Below are positions 1 through 9,266 of a DNA stretch of 64,000 nucleotides, in pieces. The notes beneath the pieces were generated by a model that saw only the letters and a list, made by a program, of their open reading frames with translations, made no database searches and was not told the DNA's origin. The position numbers and the translations under genes were made by a program. Position 1 is the first letter of the stretch. The number at the start of each line of letters is the position of its first letter. The DNA lies in assembly GCA_017407125.1 (NCBI GenBank), contig JAFQXE010000014.1:1-64000 (forward strand). The letters run 5' to 3'. Source of the DNA: Thermoguttaceae bacterium (GTDB taxonomy: Bacteria; Planctomycetota; Planctomycetia; Pirellulales; Thermoguttaceae).

Positions 1-574
1 GCATCTCTGAAGGGAGCGATGAAAGTTGCTGGAACGTGGAAGCCTGCTGCGACCAGCCGGCTCGCGGCAGTCTCTGCCGCAAACAGAAATCGCCGCGTAG
101 TGTGCATGCCAAATTGACGAAGGCGAAAATCTCCTCTGGATTTAGCCCGTCCTCGGGCTACTTGCGGTGTAAAAGAAAAACTCTGTTCAGCCCGGTTCGC
201 GGGCGTGTCGCCCGCCAAAGCGAATTTTCCTTTTGCGGACTTACGTCCGCGATCCAGAAGCGTCTTCGGTTTCGTCGCAGTTTATCGACGGGACAAAGGG
301 TATTTGTGCGGCAGGGACTGCCGCGAGCCGGACTCGACCATTTCTTTCTGGCGCCCCCCAATTATGAACGCACCCAGCTTAAAGCTTAACAAAACGACGC
401 AGCCCCCCCTTGTTGGAACGCTTCGCCGCCTCTGCCGCCTTCGTCTTTTTCGTTGCTTTCGTTGCAAAAAAAGATGCCGGCGCCTCTTGCACAAAAATGA
501 TTTTGACGGTATATTATGAGTAATTACGAGATGCTCCCCGTTTAAAATGTTGCGTTAATAAAAGTTGTCTAATA
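1..574. repeat. Intergenic mosaic of dispersed repeat modules
   Basis: No convincing gene. Positions 86-141 match modules seen near 19450, 24200, 27310 and 37590 (GTGTGCAT.CCAAA..GACG, then a purine-rich tail). Small palindromes follow: a TAGCCCG/CGGGCTA hairpin at 143-160, a GCCCG-rich pair around 189-218 and GCGGAC/GTCCGC at 236-252. ORFs running through it are low-complexity, Arg-rich, and have shadow ORFs on the other strand, as expected for repeat DNA. The last 90 bases become AT-rich and hold the promoter of the next gene. Confidence 0.7.
487..515 (+). promoter_or_regulatory. Sigma-70-type promoter for the ankyrin gene at 575
   Basis: TTGCAC at 487-492, a 17-base spacer, and TATATT at 510-515, inside the CTCTTGCA context that recurs before other exported-repeat genes in this window. 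It predicts a leader of roughly 50 bases before the ATG at 575. Confidence 0.6.
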
Positions 575-1720
575 ATGAATCGAATAATCGTTTTTGGCGT
601 ATTCCTTGTTTTTTTATGGTTTGCTGTCAGCTTCTGTAAATCGGACGGTCAATCTTTGACAACAAATTCAATAGACGAACACAATAAATCCAGCGTCAGT
701 CTTTTGGAACCAACGTTTCAAAGCAATATTGGCGTTGTCGGGCAGATTCAAAATTGTGCGGCTTTTGGCGTTTATTCTTTTGTGAAATGGAGTCTTGTTA
801 TAGTTCTTATAGTCCTGTTTTTATTTATACTTTTATTTTTAAGAATAAGCCTCATGTTTTCTCTGTTCGATGCTGCAGAGCAGGGCGATATGAACCGGGT
901 TAAAGATATTCTGAAATACTTTGGCTTGAGCGTCAATACAAAAGTCTTTTCTGATTTAACGGGAAGGACTCTCTTGCAACTTGCCGTTTATCATGATGAT
1001 TGGGACATGGTTCGATGGCTGGTTGAACGCGGAGCGAGAGTAAATGACAGAAGCCGTTATGGCAAAACCGCACTGCATTACTTAGCCTATGATGGTTCTT
1101 GGGAACAGGTATTGTGGCTGGTTGCATACGGCGCAGATCTGAATGCAAGAGAAGAATCAGGAATGACGATCTTGCATCTAGCCGCTTTTAGCGGAAATAT
1201 TGAATTGGTTAAATTCTTGGTTGAACATGGAATGGACGTCAATGATAAATACGGTTGGGGAGATACAGCCGTGCATTTGGCAGCTTTAAAAGGCAACCTT
1301 GAAGTGGTTCAATGGCTGGTTGAACATGGGGCGGATGTTAAAGTTAATGACTCTAATAACCGGGAAATTCTGGGCTGTGCTGTTAGCAGCGGTAATTTGG
1401 AACTGGTTCAGTGGCTGGTTGGGCAGGGATTGGGCGTCAAAGAAAATATTGATTATTATTTGTATTCTGCTGTTGGCAATGGTTCTTTAGAACTGGCTCA
1501 GTGGCTGGTTGAGCAGGGGGCGAATGTCAAACGACACAGCGCTGATCTGTTGCAGCGCGCCGTCTACAATGAAACTATGGAAATGGCTCAGTGGCTGGTT
1601 GAACAGGGGGCGGATATTAACGCAAAAGACGAGGACGGGATGTCGATTTTGCATCTTGCAATTAAAGATAAAAATCAGGAACTTGTAGATTGGCTTAAAG
1701 AACATGGCGCTGTAGAATAA
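575..1720 (+). CDS. Membrane-anchored ankyrin repeat protein
   Basis: 381 residues. A signal peptide or first membrane segment lies at about 1-21, a strong second membrane segment at about 68-93 (Val/Ile/Leu/Phe run), then about nine ankyrin repeats fill 97-381. The repeats follow the pattern LHxAAxxGNLELVQWLVEQGADVN, nearly identical to those of three larger paralogues in this window. Ankyrin stacks bind other proteins; no catalytic domain is present, so the partner is unknown. Two hydrophobic segments make this copy an integral membrane protein, unlike the lipoprotein-type paralogues. ATG chosen because the hydrophobic leader starts directly there; no clear ribosome-binding site is visible. 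A structured repeat element follows the stop codon. Confidence 0.85.
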   Translation: MNRIIVFGVFLVFLWFAVSFCKSDGQSLTTNSIDEHNKSSVSLLEPTFQSNIGVVGQIQNCAAFGVYSFVKWSLVIVLIVLFLFILLFLRISLMFSLFDAAEQGDMNRVKDILKYFGLSVNTKVFSDLTGRTLLQLAVYHDDWDMVRWLVERGARVNDRSRYGKTALHYLAYDGSWEQVLWLVAYGADLNAREESGMTILHLAAFSGNIELVKFLVEHGMDVNDKYGWGDTAVHLAALKGNLEVVQWLVEHGADVKVNDSNNREILGCAVSSGNLELVQWLVGQGLGVKENIDYYLYSAVGNGSLELAQWLVEQGANVKRHSADLLQRAVYNETMEMAQWLVEQGADINAKDEDGMSILHLAIKDKNQELVDWLKEHGAVE

Positions 1721-1741
1721 ATGCTTTTTCTGGCTCGCGCT

Positions 1742-1885
1742 GAATCGTTTCAGTATCTTTTTCTCTCGCTCCCAAAAGACGGGAGCAAGAGAAAAAGCGT
1801 GTTTGACGATGTTCTTTTTGATTTGTACCCTGTTCCGTGGGTTAAAACCCACGGCTGGAAATATTGAACCGCTAGCGCGGTTCTG
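1742..1885 (+). repeat. Composite hairpin element, copy A
   Basis: Order of parts: AATCGTTTCAGT, a hairpin with 17-base arms (1757-1773 with 1781-1797, one wobble), TTTGACGATGTTCT, then CCGTGGGTT/AACCCACGG (about 1832-1851), then GAACCGC/GCGGTTC (about 1867-1883). The same order recurs at 31051-31194 and, reversed, at 37723-37872. The first hairpin could act as a terminator of the ankyrin gene, but its 3' side lacks a clean T run. Confidence 0.75.
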
Positions 1886-1896
1886 TCTCGGGAGCT

Positions 1897-3915
1897 TTAT
1901 ATCGTCCAGATTTCTTTTCCGATTTTGACTTCAATCTGGCGGTTGGGGGCAAGAGTAATTGACGTCTCGACGTCAACAGGGTTCTCGCCGGGGGGGACGG
2001 GAATGAGCGCTGTCGCGTAGCAGACGACCGTGTCGGCGTCTTTCTTTTGGACGAACGCGAATGCTGGACGGCGTTCTTTCTCCATGTACCTGTTGGAAAT
2101 CCAACCTTCTTCCTCTGTAAAGAAAACTTTCGGCTGTTTTGCCTCGGCGAGAATCAAATTGGCGTGACCGTCATGGAGCGTTGTTGCGGTGAACGTTTCG
2201 GGATTCCAGCGCCATTCGCCGGGCATGAGCTGAAAATGCTGGCGAAGCTCTCCGGTCGCCGTTCCGGACAGGACGTCCAGCAGAACAAAGAACCGCCCGT
2301 CGACGAGGGTAAAGGTTCGTTCGTGACGAAGCCCGTCAACCGGCTCGTTTGTCAGCGTCAGGGAGTCAATTCCCGGCGAGCCGTCAGCGTTGGGAACGGA
2401 CTTCTGACTGAGTTTCTCACCGCGGGAGCGAATCGGTTTGTTGTCAAGCGTTACGAGTTGATGAACCATCGGGGATCGGAAGAACTGACGCCAGGTCGGC
2501 TCGCCGGAGTAGTTGTAACAGCCGCTGTCGGACATGAGCCGTTCTCCGAACGCGGACAGTTCAAAGGACAGGTTGTCCGCCTGATTGTGTCCGAACCGGG
2601 TTGTATTGGAGTTCTTTACAACAATAAACCGGGCGGACGTCGACCAGTCCGAGCGGAGCGTATAGTACCCGGCGGCGGGCAGTTCCTGAAATCGCGAGTC
2701 GGGCGGCGCGCCCTCTTTTCCTTTGCTGGCAAAATAGCGCCAGTCAGGGCGGTCAAACAGCGGCAGGAACGGCTTAATCCATTTTCGGTTTGAGTCCTTC
2801 TCGCCAGGCCAGGCGTCTCCAAAGACGGGAGACGTTCCGTCGGGATGACTCCAGACGACTACCGCGTTAATGGACTTTTCCAGGTTGTCCATGAATTCCG
2901 GCGGGAACTCGACCGGCAGATTGAGCTGACGGCAGATTCGAACCAGTCGGGCGAACTGAGTCGGATAGGCTTTGTGATAGCTGGAAATGTATTCGTTAAT
3001 CACGCCGTCGGAGAGCAGGACTTTGCTCTGGAACGACGCCATGAGTTTGGCTGCCATTACCAGCTCCTCGGCGCTGGTTTTTCGTTCCGGCAGCGCGGCG
3101 GCGGTTAACAGAAGCCCTTCGACGTGGTAAATGTCCCAGTTTCCCAGCGACGCTCGATTTTGGGCGGCAAGACAGCAGGCTTTGATTCTCTGGCAGTGAA
3201 CGTCCATCGAGTAAATAATATCGACCATCAGTCGGCTGTCGAGCGACGGGGATTTTAGGAAGAACTCGAGCGTCGTTGACCATGCCGCCATTCGCGAAGC
3301 CGTGTCCAGCGACCGCCAGCCAGGGTGCTTGAAGGCGTTTTCCGGCTTGTGCATGTGGGCGATCCAGGAACGCATTTCAAACGCCCATTCCTGAGCGAAC
3401 TTTTCGTCGCCCGTCCGGACGTATTCAATGGCGAGGGACTGTTGCCAGTAGAACCGGTGGAACTGCCAAATCCACTCCATGTCCTTGTGCGGGTTCGTAT
3501 CCCAGTCGATTTCGTCTTTGCCGCGAAAGACCGGGTCGTACGAGGGCTGACCGGGAAAGACGTGTTCCAGAGCCTGTTGAGCCGTCTTCCGGGTTGACGC
3601 GCTGGACCGCGCCGCCAGGTCTGACGGAGTTGACACTTTGGTCGTTGCCGCCGCATCTGCCGCCTTGCGATCCGTTTTCAATTCGTAGACGGAAACGACG
3701 TTTCGGTTCCGGAAATGAGCCAGCAGGGATTCCTGCTTTTCCAAAGGCGTAGAGCCTTCGACCGGAACGTTGACCAGAGCCAGGACTTCGTCCAGATGCT
3801 CGCTCACGCCCGGGGCGTCTTCCGCCTGCGAGACGTTAACTCCCAAAATCAGACCGCCCGCCGCGGCGGCGGAAGCGGAAAGGAACTGTCGACGATTCGA
3901 ATTGTTGTTTTGCAT
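1897..3915 (-). CDS. Heparinase II/III family polysaccharide lyase, Tat-exported
   Basis: 672 residues. The start at 3915 is chosen because AAGGA sits seven bases upstream and the Tat signal (NRRQFLSASAAAAGG) then begins at residue 7; the open frame upstream is repeat DNA. After the signal comes an all-alpha toroid (about 120-390) with the NRASLGNW and YHKAYPTQF stretches, then a beta-sandwich from about 420 containing FGHNQADNLSFELSAFG followed by DSGCYNY. In the family this His/Asp region precedes a conserved glycine and tyrosine and contributes to the active site. Family members cleave acidic glycosaminoglycan- or alginate-type polymers by beta-elimination in the periplasm; the substrate cannot be told from sequence. 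It stands alone, with no transporter or regulator beside it. Confident as a family call. Confidence 0.85.
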   Translation of the reverse strand: MQNNNSNRRQFLSASAAAAGGLILGVNVSQAEDAPGVSEHLDEVLALVNVPVEGSTPLEKQESLLAHFRNRNVVSVYELKTDRKAADAAATTKVSTPSDLAARSSASTRKTAQQALEHVFPGQPSYDPVFRGKDEIDWDTNPHKDMEWIWQFHRFYWQQSLAIEYVRTGDEKFAQEWAFEMRSWIAHMHKPENAFKHPGWRSLDTASRMAAWSTTLEFFLKSPSLDSRLMVDIIYSMDVHCQRIKACCLAAQNRASLGNWDIYHVEGLLLTAAALPERKTSAEELVMAAKLMASFQSKVLLSDGVINEYISSYHKAYPTQFARLVRICRQLNLPVEFPPEFMDNLEKSINAVVVWSHPDGTSPVFGDAWPGEKDSNRKWIKPFLPLFDRPDWRYFASKGKEGAPPDSRFQELPAAGYYTLRSDWSTSARFIVVKNSNTTRFGHNQADNLSFELSAFGERLMSDSGCYNYSGEPTWRQFFRSPMVHQLVTLDNKPIRSRGEKLSQKSVPNADGSPGIDSLTLTNEPVDGLRHERTFTLVDGRFFVLLDVLSGTATGELRQHFQLMPGEWRWNPETFTATTLHDGHANLILAEAKQPKVFFTEEEGWISNRYMEKERRPAFAFVQKKDADTVVCYATALIPVPPGENPVDVETSITLAPNRQIEVKIGKEIWTI

Positions 3916-3954
3916 GTGATGGTCCTTCAGTAAGTTTGTACAAGCGTTTGCGCG

Positions 3955-4160
3955 GGTCAGTCCGTTCACGGATTTTGGTGAGCCGGGGTGCGTAAGCCCC
4001 CGGAAAAAACGGACTGGGAGCGGCGCCTCGTCGCCCCGGAAAACCTCACGCGGAGCCGCGGAGTAGCGGAGGATGTCCGCGAAGTTTTAAAAGTTTCTTT
4101 GCGATCTTTGCGTTCTTTGCGGCTTAAAACACTTTAGTAAGGGGAAAAACATATAGTATT
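3955..4160. repeat. Dispersed repeat modules upstream of the lyase gene
   Basis: Contains the CAGTCCGTTCACGGATT module (also near 15760, 19720, 21350, 37270), the GAGCCGGGGTGCGTAAGC..CCGG module (also near 37295) and the CCTCACGCGGAG..CGCGGAG module (also near 31240, 36090, 40010, 43570, 43720, 46490). No gene seen. Confidence 0.65.
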
Positions 4161-4170
4161 ATCAATAATC

Positions 4171-4240
4171 AAAGCGACCAACGGGAGCGGGTATTGGCGC
4201 TACGCGCGGCAGCGCGGATTGGCTCCCCCGCCATCGGGGG
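4171..4240 (-). repeat. CGATGGCGGGG..GCGCTGCCGCGCG repeat running into a gene end
   Basis: Read on the minus strand this matches 21570-21637 and 24383-24449: GATGGCGGGG, then CCAATCCGCGCTGCCGCGC, then CGCTCCCGTTGGTCGC. Here its 5' half is translated as the last 12 residues of the methylase and supplies the stop codon. Confidence 0.75.
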
Positions 4241-6281
4241 TCAAGCGGTCGATTTCTTTTTGGATGCGTTCGTCGTCCGGGGTTTGGCAGAGAAGGCGTC
4301 CGAGGTCGGCGAGTTGAGCGTGGACGGGGTTGTTCGCGTCGAATTGAGCAAGCGGGATCCGGTTGAGCAGGTTGGGCGAGCCGAAGCTCTTGCCGCCGGC
4401 GCAGCTGGTCGAGCAGGCGAGGGCGTTGACGGCGCTGGAGTTCATAATCGCCGATAAATAGCAGGCTTCCGGTTCGCTTTGAGCGGGAATGAAAACGCAC
4501 GTTTCCTGCGGGAAAACAGGGCGCCGCGGCAGTCCGGCGACGGAGCGCGGACCGACGGCGGCTGCGCGAATTCGGCTGTCCATGCGCCGCCAGACGCATT
4601 TCCAGTCCGAGAACGTGTACTGACCGACGTTGTACATGGAATAGAACTCGCCCCGGCTTTGGAACCGCTTTTGAGCCGCCCGATTGGCTAGCAGGTCCTC
4701 GAATTGGAGCAGATAGTTCAGCGCGAGCGGGTACTTCGTTTCCATCAGTTCCCGACTCAGTCCGGTTCTTTTTATCGGGTCTTGAACGACCAGAATTACC
4801 GTCTCGTCCAGGTCGAGTGCGCCTTTGCTGACGGACTTCCATCGCGCCAGCGGATAGAGCAGGGCGGATTCTATAACCGCCTCCACCTCGGGGACGTTCT
4901 TTTTGGAACATTGAGCCAGATTTCGAACGCGAACCCGGCTCTGGTCGACGACGTCCAAAACCGTCAGCCAGTAGACGCCGTTGGCTCCCCCGGAATTCGC
5001 TCCAAGACGGGCGATATACGGTAATTCGTCACGTTTTATGCCGCTTTGAGACGGTAAAACCGATGGGGTCTGAGGCTCGAAAACCGTCCAGACGGAAAGC
5101 GGGTCGGACGGGTCGGACGGCTGCGCCTGACAAGCGTTTTCCTTCATCTTTGGCGCATTTGAAAAATCATTGCAATTTTGTAACGTTCTCTTTTCAAGAT
5201 ATAATTCTGTATATCTTACAGGGTACGACGTTTTAGCGCCTTTTGACGCTGTTACAACGCACGCTTTGGCGGCGGATGTCCCGAACAGATTGAGTCGGGA
5301 AAAATCCTCAACGGACGCTATTTTTATCGGTTCTCCGTCGGGAAGCGTCCAGCGTCTAAAGCCCCCGGCGGCGAGAGTAAAGAACAGACTTTTCGGAAGG
5401 ACGAAACCGATTCTGCCGTTTGGTTTGAGCCGGTCGCAAGAGGCGTAAAAGATTAGCTCGGAGAGGTCTTTTTTTGCCCCGCCGTGTCGAGCGGCTGAAC
5501 CGGTCAGATGAAAGAGGTTGTAATGCCGCCATAACAGTTCCGTTTCTTTGCGATAGTCGGCGGAAAGGTTGTCCCACGCGATCCAGGGCGGGTTCCCGGC
5601 GGCGACGTCGAACTGTTCTGAAATTAAGCTGTTAGACTGACTAATATCGTCTTTGAGGAAGTCGGAGCATTGGACGTTTTCCAGCCTGTCCGGCAAGACG
5701 AGTCCCGTCAGACGATAGACGTTGATTCTCAGGTTCGCTTTGCAGGCGAAAACGGAAATCGGGTTGACATCGCGCCCTGTCAGGTTTTGGACAATCAGCG
5801 GCGCGGTAACGGGGACGCCTTGTTGACTTGCGCGGCGAAGGATTCTTTTGAGGCCTTGCAGGAGGAAAATGCCGCTGCCGCAGCAGGGGTCAAGCATGGA
5901 TTCAAACCCGTTCTGGCAATAGTTGACCGAGTCGAGAATCCGGTCTGCCAGCCAGGGCGGGGTGTAGTACTCTCCGAGAGCGTGTCGGACGGTTCGAGGG
6001 AAAATCCGGTTGTAGGTCTCCCGAAACAGGTCAACGGGAACGTCTGCATCGGGCGCGTTCGTCCAGTTCTTTCTGTCCGCCGCATCCGACTCTGAACAAA
6101 CGTCAACCGAAACGCCTTCGGTCGTCCCGGATTCGTCCAAGTCGTTTTTCAGATAACGTTCGGCGGCTTCTGCGCCAAAAGTCGCTTTCAGAGCGTTAAA
6201 AATTACAGAAACGAACTTTTTTAATAGATTTATTTGAAATATTTGTTTCTGCGTATCGTCAGGACTGGAACTTGGAACCAT
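4200..6281 (-). CDS. N6-adenine DNA methyltransferase, orphan
   Basis: 693 residues. Motif X (ALGEYYTPPW) lies at 101-110, the SAM-binding motif I (DPCCGSGIFL) at 131-140 and the catalytic NPPW at 230-233, the order of gamma-class N6-adenine methylases such as HsdM and type IIG enzymes. The C-terminal half (about 400-670) has the GANSGGxNGVYW and SxxAGGKSFGSPN stretches typical of a target-recognition region. No nuclease domain, specificity subunit or restriction gene adjoins it, so it is probably an orphan or solitary modification enzyme. The last 12 residues (PDGGGANPRCRA) are encoded by a dispersed intergenic repeat, so the original C-terminus has been overwritten or lost. A long antisense frame at 4162-4911 is a shadow. 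Confidence 0.85.
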   Translation of the reverse strand: MVPSSSPDDTQKQIFQINLLKKFVSVIFNALKATFGAEAAERYLKNDLDESGTTEGVSVDVCSESDAADRKNWTNAPDADVPVDLFRETYNRIFPRTVRHALGEYYTPPWLADRILDSVNYCQNGFESMLDPCCGSGIFLLQGLKRILRRASQQGVPVTAPLIVQNLTGRDVNPISVFACKANLRINVYRLTGLVLPDRLENVQCSDFLKDDISQSNSLISEQFDVAAGNPPWIAWDNLSADYRKETELLWRHYNLFHLTGSAARHGGAKKDLSELIFYASCDRLKPNGRIGFVLPKSLFFTLAAGGFRRWTLPDGEPIKIASVEDFSRLNLFGTSAAKACVVTASKGAKTSYPVRYTELYLEKRTLQNCNDFSNAPKMKENACQAQPSDPSDPLSVWTVFEPQTPSVLPSQSGIKRDELPYIARLGANSGGANGVYWLTVLDVVDQSRVRVRNLAQCSKKNVPEVEAVIESALLYPLARWKSVSKGALDLDETVILVVQDPIKRTGLSRELMETKYPLALNYLLQFEDLLANRAAQKRFQSRGEFYSMYNVGQYTFSDWKCVWRRMDSRIRAAAVGPRSVAGLPRRPVFPQETCVFIPAQSEPEACYLSAIMNSSAVNALACSTSCAGGKSFGSPNLLNRIPLAQFDANNPVHAQLADLGRLLCQTPDDERIQKEIDRLTPDGGGANPRCRA

Positions 6282-6513
6282 TAATTTTTAAAAAAATCGT
6301 AAAGTTTTAGCTATAAACGGCTATTCACCTTGAAAAATGTTCGTTATATATTATAATAAAATATATAGAATAAGGGGGAAATATGTATATTCTCTTTTTC
6401 GGGAAAAATACAAGCCTCCCGTAATAAAAAAATAAACTTCTGTCAGGCAAAGCCTGAAAAGAATTTGTAAACATACATTGATACATAAATAAACGCGATA
6501 ATATTTTGACTTT

Positions 6514-9246
6514 ATGAGTTCCGAGTTTGATCCCTATCGAATATGGCTTGGCATTCCCGTTAGCGAACAGCCCGCAAACCTTTATCGTCTTTTAGGTTTG
6601 GCGTTGTTTGAGTCTGACGACGACGTTATCAGCAACGCGGCAGACCGTCAAATGGCGCATGTTCGCACGTTTCAGGCGGGGAAATATTCAGAACAATCTC
6701 AAAAACTGTTAAACGAGCTTTCCGCGGCGCGAGTAACGCTTCTGGATAAAAAGAAAAAGGCTGAATACGACGCTAAATTAAAGTCAGAGCTGGATTCCTC
6801 GTCGGGGTCGAGCATGGTCAATTTAGGGAACGGAGCGCAGCCGCCGCAGGGTTCTTTTATTGGCGGTCAGTCGTCAGTGAATCTTGCGCCTCCTCCAATC
6901 AACGCCCCTGAAGGTTCTCTTTTGGGCGTAGACCTCGGTTTGTCGTCTTCCTCCAAAAAGAAATTCGGCTCATCAGAGAAAAGCTCTCGAGAGAAGTCCG
7001 GCAAAGGCGCGTCGACATCGTCTTATTCCGGCGGTAAACGAGCGGGTTCCAAAAAGAAGAACAACGTTGGCGTAATCGCTGGAGTTGTTGCTGCTGCCGC
7101 GGCGGTTGTTATCGGTTTGATTTTGATTACTACTTCTTCAAAGACCGAAGAAGAGGAGTACGATCCCAACGATTACAGCCAAAGCGAATTCTTCAAGCAG
7201 CAGGCGCAGCTGACGCAGGCGCCTCAACCGCAAGCGCAGCAGCCTTCAAAGCCTGAACGTCCTAAACCGGATAAAAATCGTCATAAGGGAGACAAAAAGA
7301 AAGATAAAGCAGCTGAAGATACGCAAAATTCAGACTTTGAACTTCCGCCTCCGGTGGGAGACGCTCCCGTCGTTCCGGAGCTGCCCGCTTCGGACGCTGG
7401 AACAAAGAAGGCGGACACTGAAGCCGAAACTCCCGAGAACGCGGCTGGAGAAGGAACGGACGCGCCTGTTGACTTTACTCAGCTGGCTCAAACGCCGGGA
7501 CAAGTCAAGGTCTACGATCAAATTCAGGCAAAGCCGATTGAGCCGTTTTTGCTCTTTCAGGACGGCGTCAAGGGCGAGCCAACAGTAAACGCCATAAATC
7601 AATCGACGGACAGCGCTCATTTGTTGGTTGGCTCTCCGGATTCTGGCAAAACGTCTGTTGTCAATATTGCAACCGGGGCTGAAGCTCTGACGCTTGTCCC
7701 GCCGTCTTCCGTCGGTATTTTTGCCGATTGCAGAGAGACTTCAGACGAGCAAATGTACTTTTTGGCTGTCAATCCGAGCAGGCAAAAATTGAGAGCTTAC
7801 GAATTGGATCTTGTTTCAGATGAGTTGTCTTCTCAACCCGTTGCCAGTCTTAAAGAATACGCGCTGCCGAAATCGTTTATTTTCCGTTATGACGCCAATG
7901 GTCAGCGCAAAACGGAAACGGATTCCAAGGACAACGCGTTTGTCAAGTTTGAAAGGTATCAAATTCTTCAGATTGCGCCGCCTCAAAAGGCCAACGCCGG
8001 GTGGCTGGCTGTTTCCATGACGGACGGCTTGATTCATATTATCAATGTTGAATCGGGCGAAGACTTTTTGCGGTTCTATCCGTCAGATTCTGAAGTTCCA
8101 GTTCCGGTTTGGGTAAAAGACAATATTGAAGCAAGTAAAAAAGAGAACGCCGACGTCAAAAAAATCTTTAAGGTGATTAAACCGTCCGTCGTTCCAACGG
8201 CTATGGAGTTTCAGTCTGACAAATACCTTGCAACGGGCAACTCTCAGGGCGAGGCGTTTGTCTGGAATATGGATGAATCTTCGATAGTAACAGAATCTGA
8301 CATTTACAAACTTCAAAAATTGACGCACGAGTTCTCTGCCAGAGAGTCGAGTTCGCCGGTAATCAATATGCGATTTGACTCTACGGGTCAAAAGCTGTAT
8401 ATCTTTTGGGAAGACGGTCATGTCGGCGTTTGGGATTGGAAAAATAACCAGCTTGTCAAAAAAGGCTTTGTAGAACAAAAAGTCAAGTACGCTCAGATTC
8501 TGGCGGACAAATATCTGCTAATTCAAAATACCAGGGGAGAAGTCTCTCTTTGGACGTGGGATGCGCCGAAAGTCAATCAGCTTGCGATTTTCAAGCGTCT
8601 GACCGAATTGATTATTGCCGATCCTGAAAAATTGCTGTTTTGGGCGACTGAGCAGGGCGCATCGCAATCGAATTTGGTCATGTACGCATTGCCCGCTGAT
8701 TTTGCAGAAGCAATGAAAACGCCAGAGTTTGCCAAACTTTTCAAGATGATAATCATTTATTCCGTTCCGGAAGAGTCGCAATGGAAAGCGAAGGTTGCGG
8801 AAGCGGAAACGATAATCGAAAAACGTCTCAAAGGTTTGACTGACGATCAGAAGAAAGCTAAAATCCGCGAATTTGTTGATAAAATGCAGGACAGTTCTTC
8901 TATAGAGCCAAATCTTCGCTATGCGTTGTACATGACGTTTATGCAAACAATGGCTCAGTTGAAGGATAAAGATCAGACGTTGGATTTGGTGGACAGCGTT
9001 GCAAAAGAGTTTGACGTTGATAAAAACGAGTTGAAGCTCGAAGCGTATTTATTGCTTCTGAAGGAACTGAAGGTTTTGGAACGCATTAAAGCGGCTAACG
9101 AACTGCTGGGTTTGTGTGAAAAGATGCTTTCTGCCGGCAGCAATAAAGAAATGGTCCTGGAAATTGTCAAAAAAGTTCGAAACGAAAACTATTCCAAGGA
9201 TATTACCGAGCGCGCTAAAGATTTGCAAAAGGCATATAATAAGTAG
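6514..9246 (+). CDS. J-like head, transmembrane, WD40-type beta-propeller protein
   Basis: 910 residues. Residues 4-90 (DPYRIWLGIPxxEQPxNLYRLLGL, ending KKKAEYDAKL) form the J-like helical module attached to many planctomycete kinases and WD40 proteins; there is no HPD, so it is not expected to stimulate DnaK. A Ser/Lys-rich linker runs to about 185, one membrane segment lies at about 189-207, then an acidic and Pro/Gln-rich linker to about 310. Residues 350-730 carry propeller-like repeats (GxVxVWDW, GEVSLWTWD), and a helical tail ends at 910. Topology suggests a cytoplasmic J-like head and a propeller across the inner membrane, probably a scaffold. The 230-base AT-rich gap upstream has no repeat modules, unlike most gaps here. 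Function unknown. Confidence 0.8.
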   Translation: MSSEFDPYRIWLGIPVSEQPANLYRLLGLALFESDDDVISNAADRQMAHVRTFQAGKYSEQSQKLLNELSAARVTLLDKKKKAEYDAKLKSELDSSSGSSMVNLGNGAQPPQGSFIGGQSSVNLAPPPINAPEGSLLGVDLGLSSSSKKKFGSSEKSSREKSGKGASTSSYSGGKRAGSKKKNNVGVIAGVVAAAAAVVIGLILITTSSKTEEEEYDPNDYSQSEFFKQQAQLTQAPQPQAQQPSKPERPKPDKNRHKGDKKKDKAAEDTQNSDFELPPPVGDAPVVPELPASDAGTKKADTEAETPENAAGEGTDAPVDFTQLAQTPGQVKVYDQIQAKPIEPFLLFQDGVKGEPTVNAINQSTDSAHLLVGSPDSGKTSVVNIATGAEALTLVPPSSVGIFADCRETSDEQMYFLAVNPSRQKLRAYELDLVSDELSSQPVASLKEYALPKSFIFRYDANGQRKTETDSKDNAFVKFERYQILQIAPPQKANAGWLAVSMTDGLIHIINVESGEDFLRFYPSDSEVPVPVWVKDNIEASKKENADVKKIFKVIKPSVVPTAMEFQSDKYLATGNSQGEAFVWNMDESSIVTESDIYKLQKLTHEFSARESSSPVINMRFDSTGQKLYIFWEDGHVGVWDWKNNQLVKKGFVEQKVKYAQILADKYLLIQNTRGEVSLWTWDAPKVNQLAIFKRLTELIIADPEKLLFWATEQGASQSNLVMYALPADFAEAMKTPEFAKLFKMIIIYSVPEESQWKAKVAEAETIIEKRLKGLTDDQKKAKIREFVDKMQDSSSIEPNLRYALYMTFMQTMAQLKDKDQTLDLVDSVAKEFDVDKNELKLEAYLLLLKELKVLERIKAANELLGLCEKMLSAGSNKEMVLEIVKKVRNENYSKDITERAKDLQKAYNK

Positions 9247-9266
9247 TTGGATTATTCTCTGGAATA

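Noticed and set aside
36..519. Overlapping Arg-rich open frames on both strands at the left end
   Set aside because: They lie in dispersed repeat modules, have no ribosome site and resemble translations of the same modules elsewhere.
2047..2793. 248-codon plus-strand frame opposite the lyase gene
   Set aside because: Antisense shadow of a well-supported heparinase-type gene; composition typical of a complementary frame.
4162..4911. 249-codon minus-strand frame overlapping the methylase
   Set aside because: Arg/Pro-rich shadow in another frame of the methylase gene and its terminal repeat.
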